A stretch of DNA of 64,000 bases, taken from Gelidibacter maritimus. GTDB lineage: Bacteria; Bacteroidota; Bacteroidia; Flavobacteriales; Flavobacteriaceae. The notes below the pieces were generated by a model. That model was not told the DNA's origin and did not search any database. It was given only the letters and a program-made list of their open reading frames with translations. The position numbers were made by a program, and so were the translations under genes. The stretch covers positions 22,020 through 86,019 of the forward strand of contig NZ_JACGLT010000014.1 in the NCBI RefSeq assembly GCF_014062315.1, in the 5' to 3' direction. This document shows positions 51,514-61,674 of this stretch, in pieces. How positions within the stretch are numbered: position 1 is the stretch's first letter; every line of letters begins with the position of its first letter.

Positions 51514-52491
51514 CTACTTCTTCCTGTCAATCACATAATTGACCATAAGGAGCAAAGATGCTTTAAATTTAGATTCAGGATAGGCTTTTAAAAGTTGTAG
51601 GGCTTCGTCTTGAAATTCCAGCATTTTTGAAACGGCATAGTCCAAACCGCCTTTATTTTTTACGAAGGCAATGACTTCCTTAACGCGTTTTCTATCCTTA
51701 TTATGGTTTTTGACCGAATTGATCAACCAGGATTTTTCTTTTTTAGTAGAATTATTAATGGCATAAATAAGTGGAAGGGTCATTTTACGCTCCTTGATAT
51801 CAATGCCCGTTGGCTTTCCGATAGCTTCATTGCCATAGTCGAACAAGTCGTCTTTAATCTGAAATGCCATTCCGATGAGTTCTCCAAACTTACGCATGGA
51901 TTCCACATCAGGCGAATTGGGTTTTACAGAAGCCGCACCAAGACTACAGCAGGCAGCAATGAGTGTGGCTGTCTTTTGCCGAATGATTTCATAGTACACA
52001 TCCTCAGTGATGTCCAATTGACGCGCCTTTTCAATTTGCAACAACTCACCTTCGCTCATTTCCCTAACGGCTACGGAAATAATCTTAAGCAAATCAAAGT
52101 CGTTGTTATCAATGGAAAGCAGCAAGCCTTTAGACAGCAGATAATCGCCAATAAGCACGGCAATCTTGTTTTTCCATAAGGCATTGACCGAGAAAAAGCC
52201 CCGCCTTCTATTGCTGTCATCTACCACATCATCGTGCACCAAGGTAGCCGTGTGGATCAGTTCTATAACCGCAGCACCTCTATAAGTCCGTTCGCTTACA
52301 TTACCATTATTGACCATCTTGGCGACGAGAAATACAAACATAGGGCGCATTTGCTTGCCTTTTCTATTGACAATAAAGGTTGTAATCCGGTTTAAAAGCG
52401 CCACTTTAGAAGACATGGAAAGTAAGAACTTTTGTTCAAAAAGTTCCATTTCATAGGCTATGGGCTGCTTTATTTGTTCGTCAATTTTCAA
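51514..52491 (-). CDS. Polyprenyl diphosphate synthase
   Basis: The 325-residue trans-prenyltransferase has both Asp-rich motifs: LVHDDVVDDSNRRRG (first) and FQIKDDLFDYG (second). The residue five before the first motif is Ala (ATLVHDD), a small residue that allows a long product. An octaprenyl-type diphosphate for menaquinone is the likely output, as in other Bacteroidota. It is probably monocistronic and faces rlmN upstream by 124 bp. Confidence 0.92.
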   Translation of the reverse strand: MKIDEQIKQPIAYEMELFEQKFLLSMSSKVALLNRITTFIVNRKGKQMRPMFVFLVAKMVNNGNVSERTYRGAAVIELIHTATLVHDDVVDDSNRRRGFFSVNALWKNKIAVLIGDYLLSKGLLLSIDNNDFDLLKIISVAVREMSEGELLQIEKARQLDITEDVYYEIIRQKTATLIAACCSLGAASVKPNSPDVESMRKFGELIGMAFQIKDDLFDYGNEAIGKPTGIDIKERKMTLPLIYAINNSTKKEKSWLINSVKNHNKDRKRVKEVIAFVKNKGGLDYAVSKMLEFQDEALQLLKAYPESKFKASLLLMVNYVIDRKK

Positions 52492-52615
52492 ATGGAGGTC
52501 GTCATGCGAATTTCAATAACAAACGTACTAAAAATGGGAATGAAATACTATCTAAAATTTCAGAAAGCTAAGATTTATACAAGAATTATTACAAATAGAA
52601 TGAGAAGTTGCTTTT

Positions 52616-53656
52616 TTAGGACTTATTTGCCAATTGTCCGCAAGCCGCATCAATATCCTTGCCTCTTGATCGTCTTACCGTTACAGTGATATTATTTGCT
52701 TCCAACATGGCAATGTACATGTCTAGTGCAGCATTATCGGCCTGTTGGAATTCGCCATCATCAATGGGGTTATATTCAATCAAATTGACTTTACTGGGCG
52801 CAAATTTGCAGAATTGAATCAAGGCCTCCACATCTTTTTTTGTATCATTGATACCGTTCCACACCACGTATTCATAGGTGATGAGATGTTTTGTCTTTGC
52901 ATACCAATGCTCTAAAGCCGCTCTTAAATCTGCCAATGGAAAGGTTGCATTAAACGGCATAATCGAGGTTCTGATGTCATCAATGGCAGAGTGCAAAGAA
53001 ACGGCAAGACCGAATTTGACTTCGTCATCGGCCATTTTTCTGATCATTTTAGGAACTCCTGAAGTGGAGACCACAATGCGTTTAGGAGACATCCCCAAAC
53101 CTTCAGGTGAGGTAATCTTATCAATAGCTTTCAACACGTTATTATAATTCATGAGCGGTTCTCCCATACCCATAAATACAATATTGGTCAAGGGCTTATT
53201 GAAATATAATCGACTTTGTTTATCAATGGCCACTACTTGATCAAAAATTTCATCAGGATTCAGGTTACGCATGCGCTTCAGACGCGAGGTAGCACAGAAC
53301 TTGCAGTCGAGGCTACAACCAACTTGAGACGACACACAAGCGGTAGTCCGCTTCTTTGTGGGAATAAGCACAGACTCAACCACTAAACCGTCGTGCAAAC
53401 GAACAGCGTTTTTAATGGTACCGTCATTACTGCGCTGCATCTGGTCCACTTCAATATGGTTGATGACAAAATTTTCCTCCAACATAAGTCGTGTCTGTTT
53501 GGAGATGTTGGTCATGTCCTCAAATTTATGGGCACCTTTGTTCCACAGCCATTCATAGACCTGATTGCCTCTAAACTCTTTATCGCCTTGAGCGACGAAA
53601 AATTCTCGGAGCTGTTCTTTGGTTAATGCGCGTATGTCTTTTTTTATTGTTTCCAT
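52616..53656 (-). CDS. rlmN: 23S rRNA (adenine-2503-C2)/tRNA methyltransferase RlmN
   Basis: RlmN is a radical-SAM enzyme that methylates A2503 of 23S rRNA and A37 of some tRNAs. The cluster motif CSLDCKFCATSRLKRMRNL is at about 115-133. The SAM-binding GMGEPLMNY follows, and the C-terminal Cys (DIDAACGQL) that forms the covalent intermediate is present. Length 346 is normal. The next upstream gene on this strand is queA, also a tRNA modification enzyme, 257 bp away. Confidence 0.97.
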   Translation of the reverse strand: METIKKDIRALTKEQLREFFVAQGDKEFRGNQVYEWLWNKGAHKFEDMTNISKQTRLMLEENFVINHIEVDQMQRSNDGTIKNAVRLHDGLVVESVLIPTKKRTTACVSSQVGCSLDCKFCATSRLKRMRNLNPDEIFDQVVAIDKQSRLYFNKPLTNIVFMGMGEPLMNYNNVLKAIDKITSPEGLGMSPKRIVVSTSGVPKMIRKMADDEVKFGLAVSLHSAIDDIRTSIMPFNATFPLADLRAALEHWYAKTKHLITYEYVVWNGINDTKKDVEALIQFCKFAPSKVNLIEYNPIDDGEFQQADNAALDMYIAMLEANNITVTVRRSRGKDIDAACGQLANKS

Positions 53657-53865
53657 TGCTGATGCAAAAATAATGAAAGGTTTGACGAATTGCGAAGAGG
53701 TCAGGGTATAATTTGAGAAAGTTCGGTCACAAGCCGTAATTGAGATTCAATTTGAAGATATAATTGAAGCTAAAACTGAGCTTGAAATCCGCAACTGAAT
53801 TTGTCCTCTATTCTATCATAAGCTGATCGTGCCAACGGCTGATTGCTGACTGATGATTGATGACT

Positions 53866-53894
53866 AAAAAAAAAGCCCATCCGAAGATGAGGCC
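53866..53894 (-). terminator. Rho-independent terminator of queA
   Basis: On the minus strand GGCCTCATC, a TTCG tetraloop, GATGGGC with one bulge, and a run of nine T residues, shortly after the queA stop codon. Confidence 0.85.
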
Positions 53895-53913
53895 TTATAT
53901 ATTGATTTGTCAA

Positions 53914-54963
53914 TTAAAGAATCAACATTGCGTCTCCATAAGTATAGAAACGGTATTTTTCCTTAACAGCTTCATCATAAGCCCTTTTGATAAAATCATG
54001 ACCAGCAAAAGCTGAGGCCATCATCAATAAGGTCGATTTTGGTGTATGGAAATTAGTAATCATACAGTTGGCGATGCTAAATTCATAAGGAGGAAAAATA
54101 AACTTATTGGTCCAGCCTGAAAACTCGTTCAGCGTGCCGCTTGACGACACAGAACTTTCAATGGCTCTCATGGCCGTTGTACCTACAGCACAGACTCTTT
54201 TTTTCCGCGTTTTGGCATCATTCACAATGTCAGCAGCTTGTTGGGTAACAAAAGCTTCTTCACTGTCCATTTTATGTTTGGACAAATCTTCTACCTCTAC
54301 TGGATTGAATGTCCCTAACCCAACGTGAAGGGTCACCTCAGCAAACTCAATGCCCTTAATTTCCAAACGCTTCAATAAATGTTTAGAGAAATGTAGACCG
54401 GCGGTTGGGGCAGCAACTGCACCTTCATTTTTAGCGAAAATAGTTTGGTAGCGCTCCTCATCTTCTGGCTCCACCTCTCTTTTGATATATTTAGGTAATG
54501 GTGTTTCTCCTAACATTGTTAATTTTTGACGGAACTCTTTATAAGATCCATCATATAGAAAACGTAAGGTACGCCCTCTGGATGTGGTATTATCAATAAC
54601 CTCAGCCACTAGAGTTTCATCATCACCAAAATACAATTTGTTACCAATTCGTATTTTTCGGGCTGGATCAACCAAAACATCCCATAAACGTTGTTCTTCA
54701 TTAAGTTCTCTTAACAAAAAGACTTCAATTCTTGCTCCTGTTTTTTCCTTATTACCGTATAAGCGGGCTGGAAAAACCTTGGTATTGTTTAAGATCATCA
54801 CATCACCTTCATCAAAATAGTCTATGAGGTCCTTAAACATCTTGTGTTCAATGGTTTGTTTTTCTCTATTCAAAACCATCAATCGGGATTCATCTCTAAT
54901 TTCTGATGGATGTTCAGCCAATAGTTCTTCAGGAAGTTTAAAATTAAAGTGGGATAATTTCAT
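53914..54963 (-). CDS. queA: tRNA preQ1(34) S-adenosylmethionine ribosyltransferase-isomerase
   Basis: QueA transfers and isomerises the ribosyl of SAM onto preQ1 in tRNA to make epoxyqueuosine. The 349-residue protein shows the family blocks [58 protein letters not shown] and THVGLG-like [11 protein letters not shown]. The other queuosine genes are not in the window. It stands alone with a good terminator. Confidence 0.96.
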   Translation of the reverse strand: MKLSHFNFKLPEELLAEHPSEIRDESRLMVLNREKQTIEHKMFKDLIDYFDEGDVMILNNTKVFPARLYGNKEKTGARIEVFLLRELNEEQRLWDVLVDPARKIRIGNKLYFGDDETLVAEVIDNTTSRGRTLRFLYDGSYKEFRQKLTMLGETPLPKYIKREVEPEDEERYQTIFAKNEGAVAAPTAGLHFSKHLLKRLEIKGIEFAEVTLHVGLGTFNPVEVEDLSKHKMDSEEAFVTQQAADIVNDAKTRKKRVCAVGTTAMRAIESSVSSSGTLNEFSGWTNKFIFPPYEFSIANCMITNFHTPKSTLLMMASAFAGHDFIKRAYDEAVKEKYRFYTYGDAMLIL

Positions 54964-55146
54964 GTATTTATATGTTTTTTAATGATCAGATCTGCCTGCC
55001 AACAGACCTCAAAAAGTACCCTTTTCTATATAATCGTTTGCTTTGAACTTAGTCATAAGTGCGTCACATCGCGATTAGTATAGATTTTTTTGCAGGCTGC
55101 AAAGATACAACCTCAAACTAGGCCTTGTCAAGTAAATGACCGTTTA

Positions 55147-56409
55147 TTATTTTGTTATTTTAAATCCGACCTTTTCAAGATCTTCCCAAAAGCTAGGATA
55201 GGATTTTGAAACCACCATGGCATCCTCGATCCGCAAATTTATTTTAAGGCCTAACGGGGCAAAAGCCATCGCCATTCTGTGGTCATGATAGGTGGCAATA
55301 ATCTCGCCTAACCCTTGACTACGCTGACCTTGGCTTGCTGAACCAAACAACTGATGCGCTTCTAATGACAAACTGTTTTCCGTGATGGATACTTTTGCGC
55401 CTAACTTTTCGAGCTCGGTTTTCAGAGCTACAAGCCGGTCGGTTTCTTTAATCTTTAAAGTATGCAAACCGGTTAAATGACAGCTTATTCCGAGTCCAAA
55501 ACAGGTTACGGCTATCGTTTGGGCAATGTCTGGAGCATTTTTTAGATCGCAATCGATAGGTTTTAGCTGGTATTCTTCTTTTTTTAATAGCGTGATGCTG
55601 TTGTTGTCAAATTTAGTCTCCACCCCAAAATCAGTATAGATATCGGATAATACGATGTCGCCCTGCAAACTATTCTGTCTATAGGAAGATAAGGTGATTT
55701 CAGTTCCAACAGCACTTAACGCTACGATACTGTAAAAGTAAGATGCCGAAGACCAATCACTTTCTACGGTTAACGGTGTTTGATCAGGACTTAAACTTTC
55801 AAGTGGACTTATTTTTATTTTATTATTCTCAAAATGGGTTTCTACCCCAATTTGATTTAGTAAATCCAAGGTCATATTGATATAGGGAACGGAAGTAATC
55901 TCACCCTCTAAGGTCAATTCCAATCCGTTTTTCAATTTTGGGGCTATCAATAATAGCGCAGAAATATATTGACTGCTCACATTAGCTTTTAGAGACACTT
56001 TGTTATTTGACAGTAATTTTCCGTTAATTTTTAACGGCGGACAACCTTCAGTTTCCAAATAAGAGATATCGGCACCTAAGGTATTTAAGGCATCTACCAA
56101 AACCTGTATCGGCCGCTCTTTCATTCTTGCCGAACCAGTAATAGTGATTTCTCTTTCTTCTTGGGTCGCAAAAAAAGCAGTTAAAAATCGCATAGCTGTA
56201 CCAGCATGAGAAATGTCGATATGGTTTGATGTTGATTTTAATGCAGCTTGCATTACTTTTGAATCATCAGAATTGGAGATGTTTTCAATTTTTATTTCAG
56301 GATAGAGGGCTTGCAACAATAACAGTCTATTCGACTCACTTTTTGAACCTGTAATAACAATTTTTGGGGGATTTTCTACAACGGCAGATTTATGAAGGGC
56401 TAACAACAT
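55147..56409 (-). CDS. aroA: 3-Phosphoshikimate 1-carboxyvinyltransferase (EPSP synthase)
   Basis: AroA joins shikimate-3-phosphate and phosphoenolpyruvate in the aromatic amino acid pathway. The family blocks are SKSESNRLLLLQAL, HAGTAMRFLTAFFA (GTAMR loop), and YHDHRMAMAFAPLGL at the C-terminus, with LKIKETDRLVAL before it. The ATG at 56409 is preferred over a GTG three codons upstream. The product is about 420 residues. AroA and the DAHP synthase at the right edge belong to the same pathway but are not in one operon. Confidence 0.95.
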   Translation of the reverse strand: MLLALHKSAVVENPPKIVITGSKSESNRLLLLQALYPEIKIENISNSDDSKVMQAALKSTSNHIDISHAGTAMRFLTAFFATQEEREITITGSARMKERPIQVLVDALNTLGADISYLETEGCPPLKINGKLLSNNKVSLKANVSSQYISALLLIAPKLKNGLELTLEGEITSVPYINMTLDLLNQIGVETHFENNKIKISPLESLSPDQTPLTVESDWSSASYFYSIVALSAVGTEITLSSYRQNSLQGDIVLSDIYTDFGVETKFDNNSITLLKKEEYQLKPIDCDLKNAPDIAQTIAVTCFGLGISCHLTGLHTLKIKETDRLVALKTELEKLGAKVSITENSLSLEAHQLFGSASQGQRSQGLGEIIATYHDHRMAMAFAPLGLKINLRIEDAMVVSKSYPSFWEDLEKVGFKITK

Positions 56410-56808
56410 TGGACTCACGATTTACGAAATTTGATTTTTGATTTTTGATTTACACCTACCAATTCGCAACATTTGCGGAGGCGGGATTTGCAATTTTACG
56501 AAAATAGAAAAGCTATTCCATAAAGCGACATAAAGACACACGAAGTTTTATAAAGATTTGACGATTGACGGTCTTTGATCTTCACCTGCCGATCTCTATC
56601 TTCTGAAAAGACACGTTCACAATTGTCGAAAGTTAAATAGCTAATTGAGAAAGGGATAGAAAGAAGTATGAAGTTTCATAAGAAATTGTGGATTTTTAAT
56701 TGATTGTTTAGGATTAGGCCTACGCTCTCGCAGCACTTGTGTAGGCGTAATATATGAAATTAAATAAGTTAGGCTACCTCAATACCTTTGAACTCTGAAC
56801 CTAAAAAA
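56410..56808. other. Gene-free stretch upstream of aroA
   Basis: About 400 bp with no coding sequence seen. It holds a TTTTTGATT tandem (about 56432-56450) and a small inverted repeat GCCTAC (56718-56723) / GTAGGC (56741-56746). Confidence 0.55.
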
Positions 56809-57135
56809 TCATTTCAATTTCTCATTCCCGTGATGCCTATCATGATCTCGTTTTGTTTTTTTATCCATTTTTTTATCAAAAGCGGCTTGAAGATCAATCC
56901 CTGTTTGATTGGCCAGACACAACACCACGAAAACAACATCGGCTAACTCCTCACCTAAATCTTTGTCCTTATCACTTTCCTTTTCACTCTGTTCGCCATA
57001 ACGTCGCGCAATAATTCTTGCTACTTCACCCACCTCTTCAGTAAGCTGCGCCATATTGGTTAACTCATTAAAATAACGGACACCATGGGTTTTGATCCAC
57101 TCATCTACTGTTTTTTGTGAATTTTTAAGTTTCAT
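56809..57135 (-). CDS. MazG-like nucleotide pyrophosphohydrolase
   Basis: The 108-residue protein has the MazG/YpjD pattern: MAQLTEEVGEVARIIARRYGE (ExxE metal site) and LGEELADVVFVVLCLAN (ExxD site). These enzymes hydrolyse nucleoside triphosphates to the monophosphate and diphosphate, for nucleotide-pool cleaning. The substrate is not known. It follows the DUF3857 gene by 1 bp, so it shares its transcript. The C-terminal 20 residues are basic and His-rich. Confidence 0.9.
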   Translation of the reverse strand: MKLKNSQKTVDEWIKTHGVRYFNELTNMAQLTEEVGEVARIIARRYGEQSEKESDKDKDLGEELADVVFVVLCLANQTGIDLQAAFDKKMDKKTKRDHDRHHGNEKLK

Positions 57136-57136
57136 T

Positions 57137-59143
57137 TTATATTTTTTTAAGCACTACTTTTTCTGTTTGCTTTTCTGTCATAAGTTGATAGAATTGCTTA
57201 AAATCATCATATTCATTCGGGAGAATAAATGATTTGTTCAAATCTAAAGTAACCAAAAATTGCAACACATTCCCATTAACCTTCGTAATATACTTAAACT
57301 CGCCGCCATCATCGAGAAATTTTACAACGGAACTCTCTGGCAATGATTCTACAACATACCCTTCAGGAACCATCATATTAATGGTGAATCTATCGTTAAA
57401 CGCATACACAAAATCAATTGGGTATTCCCTTTTATCTGCCTTGAATGGATTTTCTTTTGGTGAGAAAAACAGCATTGGGGATAAGAATATTTTATCACCT
57501 ATTTGCTCTATCGCACTCTTCAAATTATAATCATAAACATACTTTATCGGATTATCAACAACATCCATATCAGTGATTTCATAATCCGACACTTCAATTT
57601 CGCCTTTATCCTTTTCAATAGCCAACAGTTTTTCCTCAGCATTATAATTTTGGTATTTGCTTCTAAAGTTCTTAGCAGCAAAGGAGGTCATTTGAGCTCT
57701 TACCTTGCCGTCAATTGAGAAATCATCATTAATTTTTGCATTCATGAATATGTTTTCTTTGACAACCTCCTTTGGCTTTAGGTCATACCAAGTTGAACTG
57801 CCTGCTTCTCTAATGATTCTACCCTGCCAGTTAATTGCTCTAACAGGAAGCACATTGGGTGTTGCGAATTTATCCGTGGCATCCAAAAGAATGACATCAT
57901 TGTGAACCTCAACTGCAGCAACTACATAATTAAAACCGCCAGTAGCAGGGAATAACGGAATATCATTACTTCTTGTACTGATCAACATCGGATTGGCATT
58001 TATGTTGGCATAACGCAACATGGCAGTGAGCATTAAGTTGATATCGGCTACATTACCAACTCCTTCTTTGTAAGCTTTTTTTACGCCATTATCTGTGGTG
58101 TATCCATTATAATCATTCCACTTAACTTTGGATTTTACAAAATCATAAATGCGACTAATTTTTTCGGAATCATTGGCGGCACCTTCAATCAATGCAGAAA
58201 TATCCTTTTCAAAATAATTGGACTGTTTTAATTGGGACCCAAAGTTGCTGTCTTCATAAATGGTTTTGGTTACCTCATCCCAAGTAGAAGCATAATTTGT
58301 AATTAGACCTCCAGGATCTTTAGAAAACGCATACTCCCAAATTAATTTTGTTCTGTAAGTATTTAGATTACTAACATAATTTTCATTTTTAAGTGCGGGA
58401 ATATTTGACAGTTTTATTTCCGTTTTATTCTCTTTAAACTCCCATTTCTGCTGAGAAAAACTTGTTGAGCTAACCTTCTTGACCACTCTAGTTTTCGTCT
58501 GAATATGTTCAGCCCTGTTCACTTGAGACTCATTGATTTTTGGAATATAAACCGCTCTCGGATTCACATACTTGTTAAAATTATAAAACTCTGGAATCCT
58601 GACATACATATCCAATTCTTTAATCGGAATGCTATATTGCAGGTTGATATCACGAATACTTATGTACGGCGATGTAATTTTATATTCAAATTCTATGACG
58701 CATCCATCTTGAATGTTTGGCATGGTAAACTTTGAAGTTTTCCAATATTTATTGGTTTTCTCTTCAAACATGCCGTCTTTTTTCAACTTGGTTCGTTCTA
58801 TTTTTCCGTTCTCCAGCGTGTGCGTAAACGCCTTTAGGTTAATGACCGCTTCTCCTTTTTTGCCATCATCCCGCAATGCAACTTCTTCTGTAGCCCAATC
58901 ATAACCATCTTTATTGTAAATTTTTATACGTTTATATACTTCTGTAACCTGAACAAACCCTTCATTTTGAACATAATTGTAATAGGTTTTTTGATTTAAA
59001 TATAAAATGGCGGCATTGGCTTCAGGATCTTCCGGGTAAGCGGTTTCTTGTAGTTCATCTTTTGACACTTTCCCAAATCTATAATCTTGGGCATTGGTCC
59101 AATTAAAAGCAATGAACATAAATAGGTAGGTAATTTTTTTCAT
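57137..59143 (-). CDS. DUF3857/transglutaminase-like secreted protein with lost catalytic Cys
   Basis: The 668-residue protein has a signal peptide (cut about residue 18, NWTNAQ), a DUF3857 domain (about 50-250, YIPKIN...) and a transglutaminase-like domain. In the latter the usual GDCxD nucleophile site reads GNVADINLML, with Val365 in place of Cys. The His position is Tyr406 (FNYVVAAVEV), while the Asp is kept (LLDATDK). The fold is probably retained without the protease or transglutaminase activity. A DUF3858-like C-terminal part follows. Its upstream paralogue (59148-61067) keeps Cys and His. The two are separated by 4 bp. Confidence 0.9.
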   Translation of the reverse strand: MKKITYLFMFIAFNWTNAQDYRFGKVSKDELQETAYPEDPEANAAILYLNQKTYYNYVQNEGFVQVTEVYKRIKIYNKDGYDWATEEVALRDDGKKGEAVINLKAFTHTLENGKIERTKLKKDGMFEEKTNKYWKTSKFTMPNIQDGCVIEFEYKITSPYISIRDINLQYSIPIKELDMYVRIPEFYNFNKYVNPRAVYIPKINESQVNRAEHIQTKTRVVKKVSSTSFSQQKWEFKENKTEIKLSNIPALKNENYVSNLNTYRTKLIWEYAFSKDPGGLITNYASTWDEVTKTIYEDSNFGSQLKQSNYFEKDISALIEGAANDSEKISRIYDFVKSKVKWNDYNGYTTDNGVKKAYKEGVGNVADINLMLTAMLRYANINANPMLISTRSNDIPLFPATGGFNYVVAAVEVHNDVILLDATDKFATPNVLPVRAINWQGRIIREAGSSTWYDLKPKEVVKENIFMNAKINDDFSIDGKVRAQMTSFAAKNFRSKYQNYNAEEKLLAIEKDKGEIEVSDYEITDMDVVDNPIKYVYDYNLKSAIEQIGDKIFLSPMLFFSPKENPFKADKREYPIDFVYAFNDRFTINMMVPEGYVVESLPESSVVKFLDDGGEFKYITKVNGNVLQFLVTLDLNKSFILPNEYDDFKQFYQLMTEKQTEKVVLKKI

Positions 59144-59147
59144 GGGG

Positions 59148-61067
59148 CTATGATTTTTTTATAAGTATAATGCGTGCTTGATCTTGTTTAGCTACTTTTA
59201 AGTAAAAGTTTCTGAATTCGTCATAATCCTCCTTGGCATAATCACCTTTGTTCAAAATAAAACTGCGTTTGAACACTAGGCTATGATCATCGTTTTCAGT
59301 AATTGTATAACTGTATTTACCGAATTTGTTTTCAATAAGAACGTCATTTTGTAGCGCTTCAACCTGATAATTTTCTGGAATCGAAATTACATATTCATCG
59401 GTATCATAAAAGCCACGCTGTATCTTAAATGGTAGTTTTCTGTCTCTATACCGCGTTGGAACATTAGAAAGTACATTGAACAAATTGGGACTCAGCAACA
59501 ATCGATCGCCGGTTTTTGACGCATATTTGGCTGCGGTCAACTCAATGTTTTCAGAAAATTTTATGGTTTCTTTATCGTTTTTGTAGTTCATGGATACGAC
59601 ATCAACATTATTGATGTGGCTCCAATAACCCTTATAATAAAGAGTTTGATTTTTTAAGGCACTATTCTGAATCCCCTCGCGATGCCCGTATTGGGTCCCG
59701 TAGGAATTTAAACCGATTTTAGCTTCTATATCGCCATCTTCAGTTAAGACGATATCTGCTTTGGTTGCCAATAGATTTTCAGTAGCAGTATAAATCTTGG
59801 TGCGGACAATCTCACCTCCATCAGGCCTAATCACAAACACATTTCTATCGTCAGTAAAATTGGCATTATACCCAAATGGCGAAGTCTGACTTGTACACTC
59901 TAACCAGACATCCTTTCCTTGATGGGGCAGATTTAAAATAACATGATTTGATTGCCCAAGAAAAGAGGCAAAATCCTCATTGATATCTACAAGGTTGTTT
60001 GGAGATGCATAGACTCTTGTATAATACGATTCAACCCCAACAAGGTCCAGTAAGGCTTTGGTGTAGTTTGTAAGACCTTTACAATCGCCATATTTCACCT
60101 CATCAACCTTAAGAGCATCAATAGGCTGAATACCTCCAATGCCTTCCTGAACACTGATATACCTCGTGTTATCTTGCACATACTTATATACTACTTTAGC
60201 TTTATCAATCGGGTCATCAAGTCCTGCCACCAAACTCAAAATTTCGTTCTTGGTTTTTTCAGAAACTTGCGTTCTTCCTATCAACAATTGCTCATGCATC
60301 CATTTTCCTAAACCTTCCCAGCTATTTGAATTGCCAACATACCCTTCATAGGAGAAGTTTTTTAAGTTGAGCATAGCGTAGGGCGTCATATCCTTAAGAT
60401 TAGGGCTGTAAGCTTCATAAACGATAGCTTTCAGGTTCTTGGCTTCGTAGTGAATCTCTCCTGGCTTGGATTGATTGATTACGCCAAACACCTCAAAATT
60501 GATTTCATATTTATTCAATTCGTTGGCGGGGTCATAGCGAAACACGTAGCGGCTGTACTCGGTACTTGTTGAAAATCCTTCTATAGGCCGCCAGCGTCGG
60601 ATATAGGCTGTATAATTGTATTCAACTTCTGTATCAAAAACTACAGTATAAGGATAATCCGTGGGCGTGTATTTTAGGTATTTAACCCGACTGTCAGAAT
60701 AAAGTGTACCGCCATCAACGGCGCTGACATCTTCAAAATCTTTCTTCTTGATTCTTTTAATTTCTTTTCCATCACTGTTATAGATGCGTGCTTCCATTTT
60801 TTTGATGGATACAGCTTTATCGTAACCTAACGAGGCATCTACCTTAGCGTTTCCCGAAGAATTCAAAATGGTGACAATCCGTTTGTTGGTATGCAGCATT
60901 TTATTGGGTGACTTGACTTCAATATAGGAGTCGTCCCATCTTACAACGGCATTGGCATTTTCTACTAAGTTTATAGGAATGGTGTGGGAGTTCAATAGTT
61001 TATCCTCCTGCGAAAAACAGAATATAGGAAAGACCAGAACAACAATTAAGCGGTAAATTTTGATCAT
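59148..61067 (-). CDS. DUF3857/transglutaminase-like secreted protein
   Basis: The 639-residue protein has a signal peptide (cut about residue 19, IFCFSQ), a DUF3857 domain and a transglutaminase-like core with Cys329 (YGDCKGLTNY), His375 (SNHVILNL) and an acidic residue in WLECTS. The catalytic set is largely complete. Members of this family are exported and of unclear substrate, perhaps peptide crosslinks or carbohydrate-linked proteins. The paralogue downstream (4 bp gap) has lost the Cys. The pair looks like an ancient tandem duplication with one catalytic and one non-catalytic partner. Confidence 0.92.
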   Translation of the reverse strand: MIKIYRLIVVLVFPIFCFSQEDKLLNSHTIPINLVENANAVVRWDDSYIEVKSPNKMLHTNKRIVTILNSSGNAKVDASLGYDKAVSIKKMEARIYNSDGKEIKRIKKKDFEDVSAVDGGTLYSDSRVKYLKYTPTDYPYTVVFDTEVEYNYTAYIRRWRPIEGFSTSTEYSRYVFRYDPANELNKYEINFEVFGVINQSKPGEIHYEAKNLKAIVYEAYSPNLKDMTPYAMLNLKNFSYEGYVGNSNSWEGLGKWMHEQLLIGRTQVSEKTKNEILSLVAGLDDPIDKAKVVYKYVQDNTRYISVQEGIGGIQPIDALKVDEVKYGDCKGLTNYTKALLDLVGVESYYTRVYASPNNLVDINEDFASFLGQSNHVILNLPHQGKDVWLECTSQTSPFGYNANFTDDRNVFVIRPDGGEIVRTKIYTATENLLATKADIVLTEDGDIEAKIGLNSYGTQYGHREGIQNSALKNQTLYYKGYWSHINNVDVVSMNYKNDKETIKFSENIELTAAKYASKTGDRLLLSPNLFNVLSNVPTRYRDRKLPFKIQRGFYDTDEYVISIPENYQVEALQNDVLIENKFGKYSYTITENDDHSLVFKRSFILNKGDYAKEDYDEFRNFYLKVAKQDQARIILIKKS

Positions 61068-61120
61068 GTAGGGGCATGTTATACTGCTAAAGTAACCCTT
61101 TTAATCAAATATCAAAATGA

Positions 61121-61573
61121 TTATTCAACATTCTTGGAGTCTATAATGATGGTTACAGGACCGTCATTTATGAGCTCAACTTGCATATCTGCCCCAAATT
61201 GGCCAGTTTGAATTGTCTTGTTGAGTGCTTCTTCCAATCGTTTTACAAAACCTTCGTATAAAGGTATTGCAACATTAGGTTTTGCCGCTTTAATATAACT
61301 GGGTCTGTTGCCTTTTTTTGTAGACGCGTGGAGCGTAAACTGGCTCACAACAATAGCGTCTCCTTCAATATCAATGAGCGAACGGTTCATGACGCCATTT
61401 TCATCTGAAAAAATTCGAAGATTGGCGATTTTTCTGGTCAACCATTCAATGTCTTCTTGTGAATCTTCAGCAACGATTCCCAACAAAATAAGCAATCCCG
61501 ATTCTATTGAGGCCACTTTTTCATTATTAATGGTGACACTAGCTTGTGAAACTCTTTGAATGACTGCTTTCAT
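61121..61573 (-). CDS. dtd: D-aminoacyl-tRNA deacylase
   Basis: Dtd removes D-amino acids (and glycine from tRNA-Ala) from mischarged tRNAs. The 150-residue protein shows MKAVIQRVSQASVTI, the catalytic VSQFTLHAST loop and the NDGPVTIIIDS cross-subunit Gly-Pro motif. All conserved parts are intact. It lies between rsgA (99 bp) and the DUF3857 pair (53 bp). Confidence 0.96.
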   Translation of the reverse strand: MKAVIQRVSQASVTINNEKVASIESGLLILLGIVAEDSQEDIEWLTRKIANLRIFSDENGVMNRSLIDIEGDAIVVSQFTLHASTKKGNRPSYIKAAKPNVAIPLYEGFVKRLEEALNKTIQTGQFGADMQVELINDGPVTIIIDSKNVE

Positions 61574-61631
61574 GATAATCTATATTCTTGAGAGTGGTTT
61601 TAACGGTTGATTTGATTCTGGTATGTTTACT

Positions 61632-61674
61632 ACCGACTGCTGACTGAAGACTGCCAACTGAAGACTGAACACTC
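61632..61674. repeat. GACTG/CTGAAGACTG repeat between dtd and rsgA
   Basis: The words CTGACTGAAGACTG and CAACTGAAGACTG follow each other in direct repetition; the end overlaps the rsgA stop region. Low-complexity repeat of unknown role. Confidence 0.55.
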
